A stretch of DNA of 64,000 bases from Hippopus hippopus (lineage: Eukaryota; Mollusca; Bivalvia; Cardiida; Cardiidae). The stretch is taken from NCBI GenBank assembly GCA_946811185.2, contig OX328102.1, forward strand, positions 46,911,619 to 46,975,618, read 5' to 3'. The position numbers and the translations under genes are program-made. Shown here in pieces: positions 55,351-64,000 of the stretch (positions are counted from its first letter, which is position 1; the number at the start of each line of letters is the position of its first letter). A model generated the notes under the pieces. That model did not search any database. It saw only the letters and a program-made list of their open reading frames with translations, and was not told the origin of the DNA.

Positions 55351-55955
55351 TACGCACAAAAGCAACCACCAAAAGTTATTAATTGGGTCTTATTCTTTGT
55401 CCAAATGTGTTCACTTGGCTTATTTTGGCTTAAAAAGCTAAATAGATGAAAATCAATTAAATCAATTAGAAAAAAAGACCAAATCATTTCAAATTCAGTG
55501 GTGGCTTTGGAGGAATATTTTGCGAGATAGCTGACAGTGTAGATGATAGATCAGACTGCATGTTTTGTGCTGCCTGATCTTGATCCATGTTGACCACAAA
55601 CTGTACTTTACTATTGATCTATTTTGATACAAAAATGACACCAGTTGTGCTTAGCTCTTCAAGTGTTAACATTGATTTTGGTATAGAAAAAATGGTAAAA
55701 GGATAAAAGAACAAAGAAAAATTAATTTTATTTATTCACAAAAATGCTTCATAAAGTCTATATTTCTAAATCATTACATTCATACTCACAACATTGCATG
55801 AACAAAACAGATTATAAATTCATAAATTTATTTAAACATAAGATGTATTAATTTGTAGTACTGCTGACATTTAAGGGTAGCAGGCTTTTCACCATTGGGT
55901 TTTTGTCCAGGGGGCTTTTAACCTAGTGGGCTTTTCTTCTGTTGTTGGGCTTTAT
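55351..55955. other. No gene; hairpin and GGGCTTTT repeats
   Basis: A MITE-B-type stem lies at 55533-55597. A run of (G)GGCTTTT units at roughly 13-19-bp spacing (55883, 55896, 55912, 55928, 55947) closes the stretch. Confidence 0.5.
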
Positions 55956-55959
55956 CCCT

Positions 55960-56140
55960 ACACTCACTAAACTGTAGACATGTCCATATTGACAGCATAT
56001 TCAGGCAACAAATTAGAAGTGGCTCCTAAAAAGCTTGTGTTTATAAGGGTGGATAGGACTGTATATTAGAAAGTGCTGATTATTTGTATTTTATCCTTTT
56101 CCAACATTGTTTTCAAAAGCATTCTTTCAAATACACAGGA
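55960..56140 (+). mobile_element. MITE-A, strongly diverged
   Basis: CACTAAACTGTAGACATGTC to TTTTCAAAAGCATTC. Confidence 0.55.
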
Positions 56141-56149
56141 TCAGTTGGA

Positions 56150-56345
56150 TTAACCGTTTGCCAAACAATCCCAAGTTTTGATTAACTTAGAAAATAGACT
56201 CTTGGAAACATTATGATGGTGATAGCCAGTATTTTCTCCATTTCTCAGTGTTTTCTGCCCATAAAACCTATGCCCCTTCATTTTAGCCACATTTGATATG
56301 TTGTCTGCTATATCTTTCAGTTAGGCCAAGCCTAAATTCTACAGA
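56150..56345 (-). mobile_element. MITE-A, strongly diverged
   Basis: TTAACCGTTTGCCAAACAAT to GTTAGGCCAAGCCTAAATTC. Confidence 0.65.
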
Positions 56346-57325
56346 CTTGAGAGTTTCCCTAAAGTATCAGTGAACTACAGAGAATCCAGTTTCAGTTCAA
56401 GGTGTTTACTCAGCTGTCATAGAGTTAGTTACTGAAGACACAGATACAATTGAGAAAGCAGAGGGTATAGGGCTTTGTCTGCAGACACAATAGCAAATGT
56501 CCAATGCCTATTTACTTGGCATCAAGAACCCTTTGATCAAGATTGGCTGGTAAACTGTCACAACATGGTGATCTAAGGTCATTTAGGAGCTGATGAATTG
56601 GGAAGAAATGTCCGGGCAGTAATTTCTGCTTTCTGATTTGTCTGCAAGATTGCATTAATCAATGAAGATTGTCTGTTTCTTTCTGGACATGCTTCCCATA
56701 CCAATGAAGATAAAGCTATTTTGTGAAAGGTCTCTTTGTAAATGATAAACTTGGGCCGATAAATTCTAAAAGCCTTATTTCTTCATCAAAACTTACATTT
56801 GTAGGTACATAGTATAAATCTTGATTGTCTTTTTTCATTGAAGAGCTACGGTAATATTTATTACTCTTTCAATAATCTTCAAAATGTTTTTTACCGTGGG
56901 TGAGAGACCTGTCAGCTTCATGTTTTTTTTTTCTTCGAGTGAGTAAAAAGACAGAAACTTTGAGAATATAATTTTGTTTCAGTTAAATTTCTTTTTTCTC
57001 AGCTATTGCAAGGTGGGGTTTTTTTTGTGATGTTTTAGTACTGCTTTAACAGAATAAGTTGTAAATTTACTTGTGTTTAGTGTCCATGCAATACTTGTTT
57101 ATTTCAAGAAAAGTTATGACAAAGATGATGACTTCATACAAGCACAGATTTCTAAGAATGTTTTTTAGAAAGATTCTTTAAAGAGATATCTAACAAGCTT
57201 TTAGCAGTCAGCCATTCTTTAGTAAAGTATGTGTGTAATTTTATCGTAAAATGGTTCTTTTTGAGTACAGAGCAGTCGGGGTCCTGGCAAAAAAACCTCT
57301 AGACCAAATATAAAATGTTTAACAT
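56346..57325. other. No gene recognised
   Basis: Nearly 1 kb with no recognisable repeat and no long open frame; the longest repeat-free stretch here. Confidence 0.4.
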
Positions 57326-57328
57326 ACA

Positions 57329-57510
57329 TGTATAAATTGAAAGCTTCTGTATGTGACACATGTTGTACAATTTATTGGAAATGAAAGGGTAGGAAACATT
57401 ATGGGAAAAGGAGAAAATGCTGGTTGCCAGCATTTTCTCCTTTTCCCACAATGTTTTCAAAAGCCTTCTTCTTGAGGGTTGTTAAAACATGAGATTGTTT
57501 TGTAGAGGAT
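57329..57510 (+). mobile_element. MITE-A, left end lost
   Basis: Intact stem with GGTTGCCAGC apex and GGGTTGTTAAAACATGAGA right arm. Confidence 0.8.
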
Positions 57511-57845
57511 AAAGTAAAGGGTTTGGTTTTCTGTTTCATTGACCAGAGTCCACAGTGGCCAGTAATAAGATTGGAATTGTCCATTGGTCAGTAGACTGGT
57601 CATTAAAAGTGGACAGATGGCCAGAACAATTGATTTTTGGCAGTTGCGAGTCCATGAAGCTGGTCTTTTTAATTAAGGTGATTTGATATCAGAAATATGG
57701 ATGACCACATGCAATTACATGGCTGTTGTGAATATGCATCGACACCAAAGGTCTGGTCAATGCTGCATGACCTGAGGTCATACTTGAAGATCCATGGTTT
57801 GATGTGCATAACTTAATGATATGGTATGGATTTTTGGATACTTTG
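57511..57845. other. No gene recognised
   Basis: Nothing supported. Confidence 0.35.
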
Positions 57846-57849
57846 ATTT

Positions 57850-58000
57850 AACTCTTCACCAAGTGACAAAATTTTTAGACTTGGCCAGCGTGAAAGCATT
57901 TGCAAAGGAGAATTCATATTGGGTTTAAATAATGGTATTTTCCTTTGATATGGTAGAAAACATTGCGTATAAAGTAGAAAATGGTGGTAAAGAGGTAATT
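57850..58000 (+). mobile_element. MITE-A, right side lost
   Basis: TTAACTCTTCACCAAGTGAC to AAAGTAGAAAATGGTGG. Confidence 0.65.
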
Positions 58001-58131
58001 ACACAACTTTCAATTGTTGTAGTTGAGTAATCTCACAGCCAAAACTCAATTCTTTGCCATAAATATATAAAGACATTTCATCATGACCAACTCTTAAAGC
58101 CAGCATAAAACTATCAGGTGTTAACTTTTAG

Positions 58132-58354
58132 CCCTATACCACACAATCCAAAGTTTTAGTGGCTCCAAGGAAAAAGTCTTTTGAAAACACTGTAGGAAAA
58201 GGAGAAAATGCTGGTTACAACCAGCATTTTCTCCTTTTCCTACGATGTTTTCTATTGTCTCAAAGAAAGAAATCATCTGCTTTGCTATGCTTAATTTGTC
58301 ATCTGCAAAAATGTTCAATCTAGTGAAACGTAAATTCTGTTGGTTGGTAAAGAG
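58132..58354 (-). mobile_element. MITE-A with paired stem change
   Basis: TTAG (58128-58131) and TTAA (58355-58358). The stem GTAGGAAAAGGAG ... CTCCTTTTCCTAC is perfect for 25 bp although it differs from consensus in both arms. Confidence 0.9.
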
Positions 58355-58453
58355 TTAACATGTATTGATGTAGCATCACCTAATCAAGCCATACCAAAGA
58401 GCATTTAAATAAAAGCCAGTGGAACCAACATGGGCAGAGAGTCAGCTGTTTTT

Positions 58454-59170
58454 AGTCTCGTACCGGCAAAGCCAAAAGGGACTTTAGGTTTGCACTCTGT
58501 CCATCCGTCTGTCCGTCAGTCCGCACGCAAGTCAGTTTTCCGGACTTTTTTTCTAAACGCTGGCAGATATTGAGCTGATTTTTGGTGTGTAAGTCAACCA
58601 ACATGAGTTACATATCAAAGTCGAGTTTTGTTCCGGTCCACTGATTTTTGACGAAATTACAGGCCTTGGACTTAAAAAATTTCACCGAAAAAACAGTTTT
58701 CCGGACTTTTTTTTCCTAAATGCTGGCAGATATTGAGCTGATTTTTGGTGTGCAAGTAAACCACCATGAGTTACAGATCAAGTTCGAGTTTCGTTCCGGT
58801 CCGCTGATTTTTTATGAAATTACGGGCCTTGGACTTGGAAATTTTCACTGAAAAAAACCAGTTTTCGGGACTTTTTTCCTAAACGCTGGCAGATATTGAG
58901 CTGATTTTCGGTGTGTAAGTCAACCAATATGAGTTACAGATCAAGTTCGAGTATCATTCAGGTCCACTGATTTTTGACGAAATTACGGGCCTTGGACTTA
59001 AGAAATTTCGCTGAAAAAACAGTTTTCCCGACTTTTATGCTTACAATGCTCATGTTTGATATGTAAGTACCTGTCATTGATACAGATCTTCTGTGGGTTA
59101 TATGTCCAAGGTCAAGGTAAAAAATTTTAACCCTTATCATGAAAACTTATCCTCAAAACTTTTCATAGTC
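58454..59170 (+). mobile_element. HINE-like element, AGTCTCGTACCGGC head
   Basis: The head pairs with GCCAAAAGGGACT; short (TCCG/TCTG) tract at 58498-58522; three ~161-bp cores starting CAGTTTTCCGGAC (58533, 58694, 58859, partial 59020). The 3' end was not found; another element starts at 59177. Confidence 0.65.
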
Positions 59171-59176
59171 ATTTTT

Positions 59177-60839
59177 AGCTCACCTGAGCACAAAGTGCTC
59201 AAGGGGAGCTTTTAGGATTACCTGGTGTCCGTCGTGAACAATTATTTAAACATCAACTCCTCCTAAACCGCTGGGCCAATTTGGACCAAACTTGGCTGGA
59301 ATGTTTCTTGGGAGGTCCTCTTTCAAAATTGTTCACAGAATTTGATTCCATCAAAAACTCTGGTTGCCATGGCAACCAAATGGAATTTTCTAAGAAATTC
59401 TTTAAAAATCTTCTCCTCTGAAACCGCTGGTCAGATTTTGAAATAATTTCACAGAAATGTTCCTTGTGACCCTTTTCAAAAATTGTTAGCGAAATTTTGA
59501 TCCGTCAAGAAACGTGGCTCTGGTGAATGGGGGCTACTTGCACTATACAGAAATGAAGAAATTCTTAAAAATTCTTCTTCTCTGAAACGGCTGGTCAGAT
59601 TTTAAAGTAATTTCGCAGAGATGTTCCTTGGGTGACCCTTTATAAAAATTGTTCGCGAAATTCTGATCCATCAAGAAACATGGCTCTGGTGAATGGGGGC
59701 TACTTGCACGATACAGAAATGAAGAGGTTCTTAAAAATTCTTTTTCTCTGAAACTGCTGGTCAGATTTTCAAATAATTTCAGAGAGATGTTCCTTGGGTG
59801 ACCCTTTTCAAAAGTTGTTCACGAAATTTTGATCCGTCAAGAAACATGGCTCTGGTGAATGGGGGCTACTTGCACTATACAGAAATGAAGAAATTCTTAA
59901 AAATTCTTCTTCTCTGAAACCACTGGTCAGATTTTGAAATAATTTCACAGAAATGTTCCTTTGGTGACCCTTTTCAAAAATTGTTCGCAAAATGCTGATT
60001 CGTCAAGAAACATGGCTCTGATGGGTGGGGGGGGCCCCACTTGCTCTATATGGACATGAAGAAATTCTTAAAAATTCTTCTTCTCTGAAACGGCTGGTCA
60101 GATTTTGAAATAATTTCACAGAAATGTTTCTTGGGTGACCCTTTTTGCAAATTGTTGGAGAAATTTCGATCCATCAAGAAACATGGCTCTGATGGCTATG
60201 GGCTATTTACACTATACAGACATGAAGAAATTCTTAAAAATTCTTCTTCTCTGAAACCGCTGGTCAGATTTTGAAATAATTTCACAGAAATGTTCCTTGG
60301 GTGACTCTTTTCAAAAACTGTTCACAAAATTGTGATCTGTCAAGAAACATGGCTCTGATGGTGGGGGCTATTTGCACTACAGGGACATGAAGAGGAATTT
60401 CTTAATTCTTCTTCTCTGGAACGGCTGGTCAGATTTTGAAATAATTTCACAGAAATGTTCCTAGGGTGACCTTTTTCAAAAATTGTTAGGGAAATTTTTA
60501 TCCGTCAAAAAGCAACAGCCAATTCATGGCACCTGCATGTGGTGCTCTTGTTCAACTTATGTTTTTAGTCACTATCAAGCATGTGCTCTTCTTCAAGAAA
60601 TTTTTCTTGGGTGATCTATCCCAAAATTTATTTGCAGAATTCTGGTTCATCAAATTCATTGCTGTGGTGATGATTGTAGGGGTGGTGACAGATTTTGAAA
60701 TGATATTTACAGGTGACCTTTTCAAAATTGCTTGGCAAAATAATGATTTTGTTTCCAAAGTTTCAATACCTCAAAAAAAATTGGCTATGTTCCTCTCAAA
60801 AATTCAGGTGAGCGATTCAGGGCCATCTTGGCCCTCTTG
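59177..60839 (+). mobile_element. HINE-like element, AGCTCACCTGAGC head
   Basis: Head AGCTCACCTGAGCACAAAG / TGCTCAAGGGGAGCT; seven ~165-bp cores with CTGGTCAGATTTTGAAATAA (59427, 59591, 59757, 59923, 60094, 60260, 60425); 3' CAGGTGAGCGAT, GGGCCATCTTGGCCC, CTCTTG|TT. The microsatellite is absent. Confidence 0.8.
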
Positions 60840-60841
60840 TT

Positions 60842-61295
60842 CTGTATATTTAAAGTACTTAAATCACAACACTTATACTTGGTAAGCTGGTACCTCTCAT
60901 TGGTACACACCTGCTGATGATAAGGTCAAGGTCATCTCACAAGGTAAAGGACATATTTCTGAAAATTTGCTTTTATGGGGTCATTTGTGTTTCACAAACA
61001 CATCTTGCCTTAGTAAAACTTCTTCAATGAACTTACATTAAAAAGGAAAATGTTTATATATCTGACTTTCATTAAAGCATTGCATACAAAGACAGACACG
61101 ATGCTTATAATTCTGAAAGGGGGTCAAATTAGTTCTTTCCCCTCCACAGAGTTTCACAAACTATATGTGCCAGCGATATATATGGCTGGTAGGGGACTCG
61201 GTATTGCTATGCAATACTATCAGAATGCTTGTTATAGAGTAAAATGTACTCAGACCATCAAGATTTTCTCTTCAAGTGAATGTCCTTTGGCAAGA
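60842..61295. other. No gene recognised
   Basis: An 88-codon plus-strand ORF (61050-61316) lacks motifs and runs into a SINE fragment. Confidence 0.35.
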
Positions 61296-61440
61296 TACCT
61301 CAGAGCCCCTGCCTAGCACTGGTGAAACCCAGGATACACATGATCAAGTGAGCTGTCACAATGATTTGACTGAAATAATCTTTAAAGCAACAAAAGCATC
61401 AACCAACCAATCAACCAGCCAACCAACCAATCAATCAAAA
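61296..61440 (+). mobile_element. SINE type 3, 5'-truncated
   Basis: GATACCTCAGAGCCCCTGCC, GAGCTGTCACAATGATTTGA and a tail of CCAA/TCAA repeats match the element at 2351-2577. Confidence 0.7.
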
Positions 61441-61469
61441 CAGAAATTTGGTGAAGGCAAATGTTTTAA

Positions 61470-61700
61470 CCCTTTACCAAATTATTCTAAGCTTAAATAA
61501 CCAAGGAGGAAAAGCTTCTTTTAGCCATGTAGGAAAGGCTATAAGGTGTATTATATATAGGATGGTAATCACCATTTTCTTATTTTCCCGCAGTGTTTTT
61601 TTCTACTGTTTCAAAGACAAATACATTAATTTAGCCACATTTAATTTGTTGATTGCAAAATGCTTTCAATTTCGAAAATTCTAAACTGTTGTTCTAAGGT
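61470..61700 (-). mobile_element. MITE-A, hairpin decayed
   Basis: TTAA at 61466-61469; CCCTTTACCAAATTATTC to TTCGAAAATTCTAAACTG. Confidence 0.7.
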
Positions 61701-61833
61701 AATGATTTGATAGAAAGTTAGCCAGTCTTGACATTTCAATGTTTCAGTTGACAGATATCAGAAGCACTGACATTCCATTGACATTACATTTATGATGGTT
61801 ATTCAGCCAGATCAATCAATACAAATCAATTAA

Positions 61834-62097
61834 CCCTTTACTCCAAACAAAATACATGTGTTAGAAACCCAAAGGAATAAAAGCATTTGAAATATTGTGG
61901 GAAAAGGAGAAAATGCTGGTTAGTATTTGCAGATGACAAATTCATTGTAACTCAAATGATAACGTCTGTCATTGATAGGGTCATTAAAACTCAGGATTTT
62001 GTGGTAAAGTGTTACCAGCATTTTCTCCTATCCGCACTATGTTTTCAAAAACCTTCTCCTTCAGGGTCGTTAAAACTCAGGATTGTGGGGTAAAGGC
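61834..62097 (+). mobile_element. MITE-A with a MITE-A piece at its apex
   Basis: TTAA at 61830-61833 and 62098-62101. The stem opens at GCTGGTTA, a segment carrying GTATTTGCAGATGACAAATT and GGTAAAGTG intervenes, then TTACCAGCATTTTCTCC closes it. Confidence 0.8.
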
Positions 62098-62101
62098 TTA
62101 A

Positions 62102-62795
62102 TCCTGGATTTTGATCTTTTAATCTTCTAAAGTCAATAATCAAATGTTATGTTGATAAGGCTTCATTAAGACCTCATTAAGTGCAGCATCATCCTTTCCT
62201 AGTTCACTTATCACAATCTAAGGACATTATCTAAGCATAAAGATCAAGAAATGAGAATTCTGGGAAAGGAAGCAGAAGTCATAACAAATTTTAACTCTGC
62301 TGATTGTTGTTGTCTGTGCCATTGTCTTTGTTGTCATTCAGAAACTTGAATATTTTCTCATATTTCTATTATTACTAAAGATATTTACTGTGAACTCGGG
62401 CTACTTGTTTACTATCAAATAGAAACCCTGTAGCTGAAGGCAAGAGCATATTGCCCACTATGCACAATAGGCACAATTTGCGTATAAACTTCCACAAACA
62501 AAGCTTTAAATCACAATATCATATACATGAATTGGTTTTTCCCTGATCTGTGGGCCTTTTCAAACTAAATAGATGGGTTAAATTGATGGGCTGATGACTA
62601 GGGAATTCCTTTATGCTTTACAATAAATTCCACCCTCCCTTCCCTCCCCCATCGGCAGTTTGTGCATCACTGTGCGTATAAATATTTTAATCCTGGCTTG
62701 CCTGTGGAAGGGATGTAATTGTGTACATAGTTGCACTACAGTTATGTTGCAACAAGTCAGTGTAGTTCAAAAGATGAATTTTCTTCTTTGAATTG
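62102..62795. other. No gene recognised
   Basis: CTTTGTTGTCATTCAGAAAC and TTACTAAAGATATTTACTGT (62320-62395) weakly match 21045-21135, hinting at an old dispersed repeat. Confidence 0.35.
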
Positions 62796-62799
62796 AAAT

Positions 62800-63102
62800 A
62801 AAATAAAGTGGGAAAAGAAAAAAATGATGCTTACTAGTATTTTCGTCTTTGATTTCATAATGCTTTCAAATTTGGCATCCCCTTCAGAGCCATTTTATCT
62901 TTGATATGATAAACATTTTGGGAAATGAACTTTCCCCCAATGCTTTCAAAAGCATTCTTCTTTAGAGTTTTTCTGTCTGTGAATGGTAGAGAACAGAAAA
63001 AAAAGATATTGCTGGTTGCTAAGTTATTCTCCTTTTCTGACAATGCTTTCAAAAGCCCTATATTTCTTTGGTTGTTCAAACACGATTATGTCTGGTAAAG
63101 TA
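62800..63102 (+). mobile_element. Two or three degenerate MITE-A pieces
   Basis: Hairpin-like blocks at 62808-62870, 62905-62970 and 62990-63050, the last ending with GGTTGTTCAAACACGA and GTCTGGTAAAGT. Confidence 0.5.
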
Positions 63103-63316
63103 TTTAGAAGAATCCCAGGTGATGTCTGCCGATTATAGCCTGTTAATGGAGTTGGGTTAAAAGAAGAACAATTTGGTTACTTATTTTTCGCTGATTGTGT
63201 AATGATTGATGATTTTTGTTCCCCTTATGCTTGAAAGATTAGGAAATTCACCATGAGAATGTTAAACAGAACATTAGATGTGTTCAATTAAGCTTTCTCA
63301 AGATCTAATCCCGTAA

Positions 63317-63535
63317 CTCTTCACCAAACGACAATATCTTGGACTCGTCCAAGTTGAAAGCATCTGCAGATGAGAATTTAAATGTGACTCAAATAATTGG
63401 ATTTGTTTCTGAAAGGTAAGAAAAACATTGTTGGAAAAGGGGAAAATGCTGCCAACATTTTCTCCTTTTCCCACAATGTTTTCAAATGTCCTGGGTTTTC
63501 CAGGGTTGTTAAAATGCAGGATATGTGTGGTACAA
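63317..63535 (+). mobile_element. MITE-A, full length, apex deleted
   Basis: CTCTTCACCAAACGACAATA to GATATGTGTGGTACAAGG; the apex has lost GGTTACC-type sequence (AATGCTGCCAACATTT). Confidence 0.8.
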
Positions 63536-63644
63536 GGGTGAATAAGACATACACAAGAATATTTCCATGGCAATTTCTTGTTGATTGTATAAATCAGTGG
63601 CATATTTGCTTCGAGTGGAGAATTCAGTGGTTTTCGGTTTCCTT

Positions 63645-63700
63645 GACAATGTAGATCAAGATTAGACTGTAATGTCTGATCTTGAATCTGTACAGTCTAA
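63645..63700 (+). repeat. MITE-B-type hairpin, shortened
   Basis: ATGTAGATCAAGATTAGACT / TGTCTGATCTTGAATCTGTA. Confidence 0.6.
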
Positions 63701-64000
63701 TTTTTGTATGATTTTTTAACCAATTTTAGAATTCTTTAGCATTTGCATTTCAGGAAGAAGAATGTCCATGAATGCATTTGGGATAAAGCATAAAACAACT
63801 TAACTAAGGATGGAAACAAATAAAAAACAGGTATAAGAATATTCATTTTTTGTATTCAAATATATTCGAACAAACAATTAAAAAATTCTACAATTGTATT
63901 TCAGTGTGTGCAACATGGATGTCTGGTTACTTGTACTTTGATCTCATAGTATCAAATTAAACATGCAGGTCAGAACATTTTCACTGGTTAATTTTCTCAC

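Noticed and set aside
1..64000. CRISPR array from evenly spaced palindromes
   Set aside because: MITE-A copies are ~220 bp, irregularly spaced and in both orientations; the sequence is eukaryotic.

Overview
The window looks like AT-rich, repeat-dominated animal nuclear DNA, most likely from a bivalve mollusc. The evidence is hairpin-headed elements with (TCTG/TCCG)n microsatellites and 156-166 bp tandem cores (pearl/HINE style), tRNA-derived SINEs with ATCA tails, and dense short palindromic MITEs. A dreissenid or related heterodont mussel is my best guess below class level, but that is a guess. There is no bacterial operon, rRNA, CRISPR array or recognisable virus. Most open reading frames in the window are chance ORFs inside repeats.

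The one gene I can support is a THAP zinc-finger gene on the minus strand. Three exons chain in phase: exon 1 (17017-16801, complete C2CH finger), exon 2 (15883-15662, the MPT motif and a basic linker) and exon 3 (14974-14860, a predicted coiled coil). Splice sites are good throughout. Exon 2 carries an in-frame TGA at codon 110, although the frame stays open for 74 more codons, so the gene may be decaying or polymorphic. No transposase or other catalytic domain was found downstream.

The rest is a layered mobile-element landscape. About 80 copies or fragments of one ~220-bp palindromic MITE (here MITE-A: TTAA target site, CCCTTTACC ends, a central ~70-nt hairpin) lie from end to end, often abutting, nested or split. 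MITE-B (~204 bp) and MITE-H (~190-210 bp) also use TTAA. MITE-C (~260 bp) and MITE-D carry hairpins within inverted repeats. Larger non-autonomous DNA elements with inverted ends lie at 3584-4311, 11837-14336 (2.5 kb, perfect 25-bp ends, repeated CRTATGTATC motif), 22789-23758 (pogo/Tigger-like ends) and 41968-42770 (hAT-like ends). Six head types of hairpin-headed microsatellite elements lie at 9280-10296, 16382-16714, 21826-22260, 23942-25273 (same head type at 39456 and 59177), 52805-54573 and 58454-59170. Two of these split MITE-A copies at T|T, as Helentron-type elements do. SINE copies sit near 2.4, 20.5, 26.9, 30.9, 33.0, 42.9, 43.6, 50.4 and 61.3 kb; two have clear target-site duplications inside MITE-A.

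Region by region: 0-9 kb is MITE-A, MITE-C, a TIR element and a ~145-bp tandem array; 9-14.3 kb is a pearl-like element, MITE-A copies and the 2.5-kb transposon; 14.5-17 kb is the THAP gene with MITEs in its introns; 17-52 kb is mixed MITE, SINE and tandem DNA; 52.7-61 kb is mostly hairpin-headed elements; 61-64 kb returns to MITE-A. Coordinates of diverged repeats are accurate to about 5-20 bp.
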